Assembly: GCA_964034945.1 (NCBI GenBank)
Contig: OZ035960.1
Coordinates: 78,401,331 to 78,465,330 of the forward strand
DNA length: 64,000 nucleotides
Reading direction: 5' to 3'
DNA from: Chrysopilus asiliformis
Taxonomy: Eukaryota > Arthropoda > Insecta > Diptera > Rhagionidae
Under the pieces are notes generated by a model that saw only the letters and a program-made list of their open reading frames with translations, was not told where the DNA came from and did no database searches. Both the position numbers and the translations under genes were made by a program. Of this stretch, positions 11,201 to 24,088 are shown piece after piece (the first letter of the stretch is position 1; every line of letters starts with the position of its first letter).

Positions 11201-14200
11201 AGAGACTGACAGAGACTGACAGAGACTGACAGAGACTGACAGAGACTGACAGAGACTGACAGAGACTGACAGAGACTGACAGAGACTGACAGAGACTGAC
11301 AGAGACTGACAGAGACTGACAGAGACTGACAGAGACTGACAGAGACTGACAGAGACTGACAGAGACTGACAGAGACTGACAGAGACTGACAGAGACTGAC
11401 AGAGACTGACAGAGACTGACAGAGACTGACAGAGACTGACAGAGACTGACAGAGACTGACAGAGACTGACAGAGACTGACAGAGACTGACAGAGACTGAC
11501 AGAGACTGACAGAGACTGACAGAGACTGACAGAGACTGACAGAGACTGACAGAGACTGACAGAGACTGACAGAGACTGACAGAGACTGACAGAGACTGAC
11601 AGAGACTGACAGAGACTGACAGAGACTGACAGAGACTGACAGAGACTGACAGAGACTGACAGAGACTGACAGAGACTGACAGAGACTGACAGAGACTGAC
11701 AGAGACTGACAGAGACTGACAGAGACTGACAGAGACTGACAGAGACTGACAGAGACTGACAGAGACTGACAGAGACTGACAGAGACTGACAGAGACTGAC
11801 AGAGACTGACAGAGACTGACAGAGACTGACAGAGACTGACAGAGACTGACAGAGACTGACAGAGACTGACAGAGACTGACAGAGACTGACAGAGACTGAC
11901 AGAGACTGACAGAGACTGACAGAGACTGACAGAGACTGACAGAGACTGACAGAGACTGACAGAGACTGACAGAGACTGACAGAGACTGACAGAGACTGAC
12001 AGAGACTGACAGAGACTGACAGAGACTGACAGAGACTGACAGAGACTGACAGAGACTGACAGAGACTGACAGAGACTGACAGAGACTGACAGAGACTGAC
12101 AGAGACTGACAGAGACTGACAGAGACTGACAGAGACTGACAGAGACTGACAGAGACTGACAGAGACTGACAGAGACTGACAGAGACTGACAGAGACTGAC
12201 AGAGACTGACAGAGACTGACAGAGACTGACAGAGACTGACAGAGACTGACAGAGACTGACAGAGACTGACAGAGACTGACAGAGACTGACAGAGACTGAC
12301 AGAGACTGACAGAGACTGACAGAGACTGACAGAGACTGACAGAGACTGACAGAGACTGACAGAGACTGACAGAGACTGACAGAGACTGACAGAGACTGAC
12401 AGAGACTGACAGAGACTGACAGAGACTGACAGAGACTGACAGAGACTGACAGAGACTGACAGAGACTGACAGAGACTGACAGAGACTGACAGAGACTGAC
12501 AGAGACTGACAGAGACTGACAGAGACTGACAGAGACTGACAGAGACTGACAGAGACTGACAGAGACTGACAGAGACTGACAGAGACTGACAGAGACTGAC
12601 AGAGACTGACAGAGACTGACAGAGACTGACAGAGACTGACAGAGACTGACAGAGACTGACAGAGACTGACAGAGACTGACAGAGACTGACAGAGACTGAC
12701 AGAGACTGACAGAGACTGACAGAGACTGACAGAGACTGACAGAGACTGACAGAGACTGACAGAGACTGACAGAGACTGACAGAGACTGACAGAGACTGAC
12801 AGAGACTGACAGAGACTGACAGAGACTGACAGAGACTGACAGAGACTGACAGAGACTGACAGAGACTGACAGAGACTGACAGAGACTGACAGAGACTGAC
12901 AGAGACTGACAGAGACTGACAGAGACTGACAGAGACTGACAGAGACTGACAGAGACTGACAGAGACTGACAGAGACTGACAGAGACTGACAGAGACTGAC
13001 AGAGACTGACAGAGACTGACAGAGACTGACAGAGACTGACAGAGACTGACAGAGACTGACAGAGACTGACAGAGACTGACAGAGACTGACAGAGACTGAC
13101 AGAGACTGACAGAGACTGACAGAGACTGACAGAGACTGACAGAGACTGACAGAGACTGACAGAGACTGACAGAGACTGACAGAGACTGACAGAGACTGAC
13201 AGAGACTGACAGAGACTGACAGAGACTGACAGAGACTGACAGAGACTGACAGAGACTGACAGAGACTGACAGAGACTGACAGAGACTGACAGAGACTGAC
13301 AGAGACTGACAGAGACTGACAGAGACTGACAGAGACTGACAGAGACTGACAGAGACTGACAGAGACTGACAGAGACTGACAGAGACTGACAGAGACTGAC
13401 AGAGACTGACAGAGACTGACAGAGACTGACAGAGACTGACAGAGACTGACAGAGACTGACAGAGACTGACAGAGACTGACAGAGACTGACAGAGACTGAC
13501 AGAGACTGACAGAGACTGACAGAGACTGACAGAGACTGACAGAGACTGACAGAGACTGACAGAGACTGACAGAGACTGACAGAGACTGACAGAGACTGAC
13601 AGAGACTGACAGAGACTGACAGAGACTGACAGAGACTGACAGAGACTGACAGAGACTGACAGAGACTGACAGAGACTGACAGAGACTGACAGAGACTGAC
13701 AGAGACTGACAGAGACTGACAGAGACTGACAGAGACTGACAGAGACTGACAGAGACTGACAGAGACTGACAGAGACTGACAGAGACTGACAGAGACTGAC
13801 AGAGACTGACAGAGACTGACAGAGACTGACAGAGACTGACAGAGACTGACAGAGACTGACAGAGACTGACAGAGACTGACAGAGACTGACAGAGACTGAC
13901 AGAGACTGACAGAGACTGACAGAGACTGACAGAGACTGACAGAGACTGACAGAGACTGACAGAGACTGACAGAGACTGACAGAGACTGACAGAGACTGAC
14001 AGAGACTGACAGAGACTGACAGAGACTGACAGAGACTGACAGAGACTGACAGAGACTGACAGAGACTGACAGAGACTGACAGAGACTGACAGAGACTGAC
14101 AGAGACTGACAGAGACTGACAGAGACTGACAGAGACTGACAGAGACTGACAGAGACTGACAGAGACTGACAGAGACTGACAGAGACTGACAGAGACTGAC

Positions 14201-14850
14201 AGAGACTGACAGAGACTGACAGAGACTGACAGAGACTGACAGAGACTGACAGAGACTGACAGAGACTGACAGAGACTGACAGAGACTGACAGAGACTGAC
14301 AGAGACTGACAGAGACTGACAGAGACTGACAGAGACTGACAGAGACTGACAGAGACTGACAGAGACTGACAGAGACTGACAGAGACTGACAGAGACTGAC
14401 AGAGACTGACAGAGACTGACAGAGACTGACAGAGACTGACAGAGACTGACAGAGACTGACAGAGACTGACAGAGACTGACAGAGACTGACAGAGACTGAC
14501 AGAGACTGACAGAGACTGACAGAGACTGACAGAGACTGACAGAGACTGACAGAGACTGACAGAGACTGACAGAGACTGACAGAGACTGACAGAGACTGAC
14601 AGAGACTGACAGAGACTGACAGAGACTGACAGAGACTGACAGAGACTGACAGAGACTGACAGAGACTGACAGAGACTGACAGAGACTGACAGAGACTGAC
14701 AGAGACTGACAGAGACTGACAGAGACTGACAGAGACTGACAGAGACTGACAGAGACTGACAGAGACTGACAGAGACTGACAGAGACTGACAGAGACTGAC
14801 AGAGACTGACAGAGACTGACAGAGACTGACAGAGACTGACAGAGACTGAC
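5221..14850. repeat. Satellite block: 963 tandem copies of AGAGACTGAC
   Basis: 9,630 bp of uninterrupted 10-bp units. I find only two unit variants, AGAGGCTGAC at 5331 and AGGGACTGAC at 7311. The plus strand has a stop in every frame. The minus strand has none, because 10-mers cycle through all three frames and no phase contains a stop codon, which generates frames of about 5,100 codons that are not proteins. The unit is the 8-mer AGACTGAC with an extra AG. Confidence 0.97.
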
Positions 14851-17800
14851 AGACTGACAGACTGACAGAGACTGACAGAGACTGACAGACTGACAGACTG
14901 ACAGACTGACAGACTGACAGACTGACAGAGACTGACAGACTGACAGACTGACAGACTGACAGACTGACAGACTGACAGACTGACAGACTGACAGACTGAC
15001 AGACTGACAGACTGACAGACTGACAGACTGACAGACTGACAGACTGACAGACTGACAGACTGACAGACTGACAGACTGACAGACTGACAGACTGACAGAC
15101 TGACAGACTGACAGACTGACAGACTGACAGACTGACAGACTGACAGACTGACAGACTGACAGACTGACAGACTGACAGACTGACAGACTGACAGACTGAC
15201 AGACTGACAGACTGACAGACTGACAGACTGACAGACTGACAGACTGACAGACTGACAGACTGACAGACTGACAGACTGACAGACTGACAGACTGACAGAC
15301 TGACAGACTGACAGACTGACAGACTGACAGACTGACAGACTGACAGACTGACAGACTGACAGACTGACAGACTGACAGACTGACAGACTGACAGACTGAC
15401 AGACTGACAGACTGACAGACTGACAGACTGACAGACTGACAGACTGACAGACTGACAGACTGACAGACTGACAGACTGACAGACTGACAGACTGACAGAC
15501 TGACAGACTGACAGACTGACAGACTGACAGACTGACAGACTGACAGACTGACAGACTGACAGACTGACAGACTGACAGACTGACAGACTGACAGACTGAC
15601 AGACTGACAGACTGACAGACTGACAGACTGACAGACTGACAGACTGACAGACTGACAGACTGACAGACTGACAGACTGACAGACTGACAGACTGACAGAC
15701 TGACAGACTGACAGACTGACAGACTGACAGACTGACAGACTGACAGACTGACAGACTGACAGACTGACAGACTGACAGACTGACAGACTGACAGACTGAC
15801 AGACTGACAGACTGACAGACTGACAGACTGACAGACTGACAGACTGACAGACTGACAGACTGACAGACTGACAGACTGACAGACTGACAGACTGACAGAC
15901 TGACAGACTGACAGACTGACAGACTGACAGACTGACAGACTGACAGACTGACAGACTGACAGACTGACAGACTGACAGACTGACAGACTGACAGACTGAC
16001 AGACTGACAGACTGACAGACTGACAGACTGACAGACTGACAGACTGACAGACTGACAGACTGACAGACTGACAGACTGACAGACTGACAGACTGACAGAC
16101 TGACAGACTGACAGACTGACAGACTGACAGACTGACAGACTGACAGACTGACAGACTGACAGACTGACAGACTGACAGACTGACAGACTGACAGACTGAC
16201 AGACTGACAGACTGACAGACTGACAGACTGACAGACTGACAGACTGACAGACTGACAGACTGACAGACTGACAGACTGACAGACTGACAGACTGACAGAC
16301 TGACAGACTGACAGACTGACAGACTGACAGACTGACAGACTGACAGACTGACAGACTGACAGACTGACAGACTGACAGACTGACAGACTGACAGACTGAC
16401 AGACTGACAGACTGACAGACTGACAGACTGACAGACTGACAGACTGACAGACTGACAGACTGACAGACTGACAGACTGACAGACTGACAGACTGACAGAC
16501 TGACAGACTGACAGACTGACAGACTGACAGACTGACAGACTGACAGACTGACAGACTGACAGACTGACAGACTGACAGACTGACAGACTGACAGACTGAC
16601 AGACTGACAGACTGACAGACTGACAGACTGACAGACTGACAGACTGACAGACTGACAGACTGACAGACTGACAGACTGACAGACTGACAGACTGACAGAC
16701 TGACAGACTGACAGACTGACAGACTGACAGACTGACAGACTGACAGACTGACAGACTGACAGACTGACAGACTGACAGACTGACAGACTGACAGACTGAC
16801 AGACTGACAGACTGACAGACTGACAGACTGACAGACTGACAGACTGACAGACTGACAGACTGACAGACTGACAGACTGACAGACTGACAGACTGACAGAC
16901 TGACAGACTGACAGACTGACAGACTGACAGACTGACAGACTGACAGACTGACAGACTGACAGACTGACAGACTGACAGACTGACAGACTGACAGACTGAC
17001 AGACTGACAGACTGACAGACTGACAGACTGACAGACTGACAGACTGACAGACTGACAGACTGACAGACTGACAGACTGACAGACTGACAGACTGACAGAC
17101 TGACAGACTGACAGACTGACAGACTGACAGACTGACAGACTGACAGACTGACAGACTGACAGACTGACAGACTGACAGACTGACAGACTGACAGACTGAC
17201 AGACTGACAGACTGACAGACTGACAGACTGACAGACTGACAGACTGACAGACTGACAGACTGACAGACTGACAGACTGACAGACTGACAGACTGACAGAC
17301 TGACAGACTGACAGACTGACAGACTGACAGACTGACAGACTGACAGACTGACAGACTGACAGACTGACAGACTGACAGACTGACAGACTGACAGACTGAC
17401 AGACTGACAGACTGACAGACTGACAGACTGACAGACTGACAGACTGACAGACTGACAGACTGACAGACTGACAGACTGACAGACTGACAGACTGACAGAC
17501 TGACAGACTGACAGACTGACAGACTGACAGACTGACAGACTGACAGACTGACAGACTGACAGACTGACAGACTGACAGACTGACAGACTGACAGACTGAC
17601 AGACTGACAGACTGACAGACTGACAGACTGACAGACTGACAGACTGACAGACTGACAGACTGACAGACTGACAGACTGACAGACTGACAGACTGACAGAC
17701 TGACAGACTGACAGACTGACAGACTGACAGACTGACAGACTGACAGACTGACAGACTGACAGACTGACAGACTGACAGACTGACAGACTGACAGACTGAC

Positions 17801-20432
17801 AGACTGACAGACTGACAGACTGACAGACTGACAGACTGACAGACTGACAGACTGACAGACTGACAGACTGACAGACTGACAGACTGACAGACTGACAGAC
17901 TGACAGACTGACAGACTGACAGACTGACAGACTGACAGACTGACAGACTGACAGACTGACAGACTGACAGACTGACAGACTGACAGACTGACAGACTGAC
18001 AGACTGACAGACTGACAGACTGACAGACTGACAGACTGACAGACTGACAGACTGACAGACTGACAGACTGACAGACTGACAGACTGACAGACTGACAGAC
18101 TGACAGACTGACAGACTGACAGACTGACAGACTGACAGACTGACAGACTGACAGACTGACAGACTGACAGACTGACAGACTGACAGACTGACAGACTGAC
18201 AGACTGACAGACTGACAGACTGACAGACTGACAGACTGACAGACTGACAGACTGACAGACTGACAGACTGACAGACTGACAGACTGACAGACTGACAGAC
18301 TGACAGACTGACAGACTGACAGACTGACAGACTGACAGACTGACAGACTGACAGACTGACAGACTGACAGACTGACAGACTGACAGACTGACAGACTGAC
18401 AGACTGACAGACTGACAGACTGACAGACTGACAGACTGACAGACTGACAGACTGACAGACTGACAGACTGACAGACTGACAGACTGACAGACTGACAGAC
18501 TGACAGACTGACAGACTGACAGACTGACAGACTGACAGACTGACAGACTGACAGACTGACAGACTGACAGACTGACAGACTGACAGACTGACAGACTGAC
18601 AGACTGACAGACTGACAGACTGACAGACTGACAGACTGACAGACTGACAGACTGACAGACTGACAGACTGACAGACTGACAGACTGACAGACTGACAGAC
18701 TGACAGACTGACAGACTGACAGACTGACAGACTGACAGACTGACAGACTGACAGACTGACAGACTGACAGACTGACAGACTGACAGACTGACAGACTGAC
18801 AGACTGACAGACTGACAGACTGACAGACTGACAGACTGACAGACTGACAGACTGACAGACTGACAGACTGACAGACTGACAGACTGACAGACTGACAGAC
18901 TGACAGACTGACAGACTGACAGACTGACAGACTGACAGACTGACAGACTGACAGACTGACAGACTGACAGACTGACAGACTGACAGACTGACAGACTGAC
19001 AGACTGACAGACTGACAGACTGACAGACTGACAGACTGACAGACTGACAGACTGACAGACTGACAGACTGACAGACTGACAGACTGACAGACTGACAGAC
19101 TGACAGACTGACAGACTGACAGACTGACAGACTGACAGACTGACAGACTGACAGACTGACAGACTGACAGACTGACAGACTGACAGACTGACAGACTGAC
19201 AGACTGACAGACTGACAGACTGACAGACTGACAGACTGACAGACTGACAGACTGACAGACTGACAGACTGACAGACTGACAGACTGACAGACTGACAGAC
19301 TGACAGACTGACAGACTGACAGACTGACAGACTGACAGACTGACAGACTGACAGACTGACAGACTGACAGACTGACAGACTGACAGACTGACAGACTGAC
19401 AGACTGACAGACTGACAGACTGACAGACTGACAGACTGACAGACTGACAGACTGACAGACTGACAGACTGACAGACTGACAGACTGACAGACTGACAGAC
19501 TGACAGACTGACAGACTGACAGACTGACAGACTGACAGACTGACAGACTGACAGACTGACAGACTGACAGACTGACAGACTGACAGACTGACAGACTGAC
19601 AGACTGACAGACTGACAGACTGACAGACTGACAGACTGACAGACTGACAGACTGACAGACTGACAGACTGACAGACTGACAGACTGACAGACTGACAGAC
19701 TGACAGACTGACAGACTGACAGACTGACAGACTGACAGACTGACAGACTGACAGACTGACAGACTGACAGACTGACAGACTGACAGACTGACAGACTGAC
19801 AGACTGACAGACTGACAGACTGACAGACTGACAGACTGACAGACTGACAGACTGACAGACTGACAGACTGACAGACTGACAGACTGACAGACTGACAGAC
19901 TGACAGACTGACAGACTGACAGACTGACAGACTGACAGACTGACAGACTGACAGACTGACAGACTGACAGACTGACAGACTGACAGACTGACAGACTGAC
20001 AGACTGACAGACTGACAGACTGACAGACTGACAGACTGACAGACTGACAGACTGACAGACTGACAGACTGACAGACTGACAGACTGACAGACTGACAGAC
20101 TGACAGACTGACAGACTGACAGACTGACAGACTGACAGACTGACAGACTGACAGACTGACAGACTGACAGACTGACAGACTGACAGACTGACAGACTGAC
20201 AGACTGACAGACTGACAGACTGACAGACTGACAGACTGACAGACTGACAGACTGACAGACTGACAGACTGACAGACTGACAGACTGACAGACTGACAGAC
20301 TGACAGACTGACAGACTGACAGACTGACAGACTGACAGACTGACAGACTGACAGACTGACAGACTGACAGACTGACAGACTGACAGACTGACAGACTGAC
20401 AGACTGACAGACTGACAGACTGACAGACTGAC
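14851..20432. repeat. Satellite block: about 690 tandem copies of AGACTGAC
   Basis: A short transition zone (14851-14936) mixes 8-mers with three 10-mers. From 14937 to 20432 there are 687 perfect 8-mers. The right edge decays to AGACAGAACGAC and then single-copy sequence. The minus-strand (TRPgamma sense) transcript would carry (GUCAGUCU)n. Confidence 0.97.
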
Positions 20433-20952
20433 AGACAGAACGACATTTTTTTAATATGACTCCAATCGACTCAGGAGTGATCGGGAAATGTTTTTTAGGC
20501 CAAATTAAGAGGTCGAAATTTTTCATTAATACGATACTTTATTATACTCCGTAGAAGAAAGTAAAAATGTGGAACTGGAAAAAAAATCTCTACCAAACAC
20601 GTTTACATGAGGTAAGAATTCTATGAGAATTTCTCTTATGCAAAGTGACTCGAGAATCAAATTCAGAAGAGCTCTCTCCCAATACAAGTTTACCGAGTGT
20701 TTACATGGATTATTTTCTCGGCTCGAGATAGGTCGGAGCGAAAGACATTTGGATTTTGACATTTCAGCCGCTTGAGTTGAAAAACATTACTTTCTTCAAT
20801 TTTCGGAAAAAAATTACATTAGAAAATAAAAAACCGCGCGACAATTCAGCTATTTTAGATACATTTTTGTCACCGCACAATTTCCCAAACAAACATTAAA
20901 TAAATATTTACTGATTGCTGAATAAATCATTTGCGATGTTTCATAAATTCAA
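20433..20952. other. Right flank of satellite, no gene seen
   Basis: Single-copy-looking sequence with an AT-rich 3' half. A minus-strand frame at 20526-20762 has no recognisable features. Confidence 0.35.
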
Positions 20953-21066
20953 TTAATCATCAAATTTCGTCCCTTGTCCGTTTATAGTCACTGCTGCAGC
21001 TATTGTTTTCCTGAGTCCATCTTCTGTACTAGCGAAGATTAAGTCCTTTTTTATTGCTTTTTGTGC
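20953..21066 (-). CDS. Possible terminal exon of an unidentified intron-nested gene
   Basis: 37 codons plus TAA after a good acceptor (GATTGATTTTTAG). The peptide starts AQKAIKKDLIFASTEDG and ends GQGTKFDD. It joins in phase 0 with the candidate exon at 21180-21377. I do not recognise the protein. Confidence 0.4.
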   Translation of the reverse strand, partial: AQKAIKKDLIFASTEDGLRKTIAAAVTINGQGTKFDD

Positions 21067-21179
21067 CTAAAAATCAATCGAAACTACATTCTATCACTAA
21101 ATAACAAACCAATGACACAATATTACAATGAATGGGAAAACTGCACCGAATAGATTCAGCGCAAGTGTTATTTTGCTAC

Positions 21180-21377
21180 TCGATGGCTAGGCGAGAGTTC
21201 AACCAATTTTTCAACATATTGAATAATTGTAGCGAGTGGAGTTTTGAGAGGTTCAGCTGGTGGGTCTGACGAAAAAAAGGTTAACAATCCCTGATGACGA
21301 TTCATCGGTAGATGGTGCCGGTCGGTCTGTTTAACTGCTAAAAGTACTTTGTCCTTGGCAACAAAAATTTCCTTCGC
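21180..21377 (-). CDS. Possible middle exon of an unidentified intron-nested gene
   Basis: 66 codons between acceptor TTGCTAG and donor GTAGCA, phase 0 at both ends. The peptide includes EIFVAKDKVLLAVKQTDRHH, FFSSDPPAEPL and IIQYVEKLVELSPSHR. Mixed composition and no low complexity suggest real coding sequence. The family is not recognised. Confidence 0.4.
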
Positions 21378-21871
21378 CTAGCAACTAATCGGACTTATCG
21401 ACAGCATCTGCAAATTCAATAACCAACAATGTGAACCAATACCAAATTAGCTTTGAAACAATTAAAATTCTAGTCTTTTCGAATTTGCAAAATTAACGAA
21501 TTGACACAAAAGGTTATTGAAGGGGGATCGTCAAAAGGAAGTGACTCGATAGGCAGTCGATCGAAAGTTGCTGAAGAAAACGCTTCGTCGGTGCAGATCA
21601 GATTACGTTTAAACTACCATGTGAGATTGAAAAAAAAATCGCTGGATTTTTCGTTAATATTGAAATGTGTTATCGAAACAAGGAAACAGTTCTAACTGTT
21701 ATCTTGATAAAAATACGATAAAAGTGGACAAAACAGGATACATGCCTACAAATATTCAAACAACAAAATAGAAATTTCATAAATCAACGTTTAAAATCAT
21801 CGATTTCAACATTCACACACATACACACACAAACACACTTCCACCGAAATATTCTTTTAACATCACCTCAC

Positions 21872-22165
21872 CGAGTATAACTCAATAAACAATAGACAGG
21901 AACAAAACACATCTTTTGGCACCACATGATCGAGCATCGCACGCAGTTCAATCTTTATTATTGTAAGTACAAAATTACAAATATCAACTAACGAAGGACA
22001 TCTGCGCAACATAAACGACAGAAGTTCATCAAGCAACTGACCAACATGTTTACAGCCACATGTTTCACCTCCGGCTTTAATTTTCAATTGCAACGCTAAT
22101 TTAAATAATACTCCGTTCATCATATTTTCATACTTGCGATAGTTTATGTTGTTCGCATAAAATAA
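21872..22165 (-). CDS. Possible upstream exon of an unidentified intron-nested gene
   Basis: 98 codons between an acceptor ATTTTAAG and a strong donor GTGAGG, ending in phase 0 and so compatible with the exon at 21377. The peptide has NYRKYENMMNGVLFKLALQ and then a Cys-containing helical stretch (CGC, RRC, DIC, FCSC) whose cysteine pairs faintly recall saposin-like folds. That is only a resemblance. A further open piece at about 21500-21620 (containing DRLPIESLPFDDPPSITF, after a pyrimidine-rich acceptor) may be an additional exon but has a weak donor. No start exon was found upstream, where transposons begin. It could be a host gene nested in the TRPgamma intron or a captured or decayed gene. 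Confidence 0.4.
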
Positions 22166-22199
22166 CTTAAAATATACGTTACAATCCAGTTTTCAACAT

Positions 22200-22740
22200 T
22201 CAACATAATATTACTATCAACGTTCGACGATGAAATTTACGCATTCGCTACAAATATCCTTTTGAGAACAACACACGGATTTTCAACAACCAATAATAAA
22301 AACAATAATTTGAAATAAATAAACACATAAAAACGGACAATTTAAATAAATAATACGAAATTTTTCAATAAATAGATAAATTACTAACACTATTATATAA
22401 AAATTAAAAACCGTTTGGCGATAAAATATCACAGACTTTTGTTGAATAATTGAATTAAAGATATCACAGAGTTTTTAATTTTTCTATAATCCATTGAATC
22501 ACTGATTTGTCAATTTTCTTAATGTTAAGTATATTAATTTTATTAGCTGATTTTGAATTTTTGATAGGTATATCGCAGATTAGCGTAGGAAGTAAATTAT
22601 TTAAATGAATTTTTTTTGTATCTTAATAACTAAGAATTAATTAAATTTTGATAAACTTATTCTTTCCTGCTTTCTTCAATTTTTTTTTATTGATTTCTGA
22701 TCTTGCAACATAGTAGTTGAATTTTGGCCAAGAAACGTTT
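22200..22740. other. Very AT-rich gap, nothing recognised
   Basis: Poly-A/T rich sequence without frames, inverted repeats or similarity to other parts of the window. Confidence 0.35.
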
Positions 22741-22758
22741 CCGAACATGAAGATCATA

Positions 22759-22824
22759 GGGCGCATTCACGAACACTCAACAGTTGAGTAAATCTCTCAA
22801 CCGTTGAGTACCGTGAATGCGCCC
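22759..22824. repeat. 66-bp hairpin mini-MITE
   Basis: GGGCGCATTCACG at the left end is mirrored by CGTGAATGCGCCC at the right end. The interior also pairs (ACTCAACAGTTGAG with CTCAACCGTTGAGT). It would fold almost entirely into one hairpin, typical of miniature inverted-repeat elements. Confidence 0.6.
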
Positions 22825-23139
22825 ATAGTTAAAATTGGATTTTTTATTGGAATCGGTTGTTTTGATGGAGCCCTTTAGAATGAGGTACTAAGTTTTAGGT
22901 AAGAGAGCGAGGGTGATTTGAGGAAGAGGTAAGACGTCGTGCGGCATGACAATGGATTGAAAATGTAGGTGTTTGTGTTCATTTTTTTGCGTTTCTCGAT
23001 GTTTCGAAAAGGGGTCTGGTTGGTAGGGGATATCCAACGAGGCCAAGGTTTGGGTTCACCCTTCTGGTGTCCTGAAGTGGGGTGGGAAAAATCCTCCCGT
23101 TGACCTTAAACTTCTTTTGTTGTTTTTGTTTTTTTTTTA

Positions 23140-23350
23140 TTTTTTTATTTCTCATTAACCTTCCCGCAGCTACCTCGGACAATGAGAGGCGTAGAAACCT
23201 CTCCTCCCCAGTTGTCCTGCTGCCCCCTTTTTGGCATACCACCTTATGTGTGGAGCGCTACATAGGGAAAGACAACACCCACGACCCAAGCCACTGAAGC
23301 TAGCCCCGGTATGCCCGTCTTCTCCCTGAAACTCTCGCATATTTTGTCTA
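23140..23350 (+). repeat. Diverged LTR fragment related to the gypsy element
   Basis: The order of phrases 'cgcagct..cct', 'gtagaa.cc', 'ctgctgcc', 'ggcatacc.ccttat.tgtg', 'gacccaagcc', 'tgaagctag' and 'ggtatgcc.gtct' parallels the 3' part of the gypsy LTR at 29715-29920. Identity is patchy, so this is an older or sister family. Confidence 0.5.
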
Positions 23351-23394
23351 TCGTCGACATAACTTAATTTGAAATTTGTGTGGGTTGACCGTTG

Positions 23395-23947
23395 TGTTCA
23401 TGTTTGTTGTTTTTGTAAGTGGGCTTTTCGGTCCTGTTGTGCAAATAAAACCAGAGATCTTTTTTTGGTTTTTAATGTTGAATTTATGTCTAATCATCCG
23501 ACGTTTCGATCATGTATATGATCATCTTCAGGGTGCTTATAATGAAGGGTTACAAATTATTTTATGTTACTTAATTTTATTTATTTCTACTTACATTACG
23601 TTTTTGGATGAACTTAATAGATTACATATATATAACAAAATAAATAAAAGAAAAAACATTGAATGACGTCATGCATTATTATAAAAACAAGAAAATACGG
23701 ATTGAATAAGTTAAACAAGACGTCACTGGAATGGTTATAAAAGTAAAAGAGAATATATTATTCTCTATATTATTCTCTTTTACTTTTATAAGTATATATT
23801 ATTCTCTTTTACTTTTATAACCATTCCAGTGATCGAAACGTCGGATGATTAGACATAAATTCAACATTAAAAACCAAAAAGAGATCTCTGGTTTTATTTG
23901 CACAACAGGACCGAAAAGCCCACTTACAAAAACAACAAACATAACTT
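23395..23947. repeat. Inverted pair of Penelope-like terminal sequences
   Basis: About 118 bp at 23396-23513 is reverse-complementary to 23829-23947 ('gtcggatgattagacat', 'ccagagatct', 'gaccgaaaagcccact'). On the minus strand the left arm reads CTGAAGA (23526-23532), a stem TGATCAT/ATGATC and GAAAC (23504-23508). This is the core order of the minimal hammerhead ribozymes described in Penelope-like retroelement repeats. The right copy keeps GATCGAAACGTC but lacks CTGAAGA. Between the arms 'attctcttttacttttat' is repeated. No reverse transcriptase is present. Confidence 0.45.
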
Positions 23948-24088
23948 AATTTTGTTTGTTTTTATTTTTGATTTGTTTGATTTTTGTTAAATAAAAATGA
24001 ATTAAATACGGCTAAATCTATTTTAGATCACTGAAGGTGTTTGCTTAACTCTACACAGTCGACCCTGTCTGACCCCCCGTCTCCTGAC

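Noticed and set aside
5221..20432. CRISPR-like or telomeric array
   Set aside because: Units are contiguous 8/10-mers without spacers, and the sequence is not a known insect telomere repeat (TTAGG). It is internal and flanked by unique DNA.
4981..20526. Minus-strand frames of more than 5,000 codons
   Set aside because: They are the satellite read through. The 8- and 10-mers contain no stop on this strand in any phase, and the peptide is a pure repeat.
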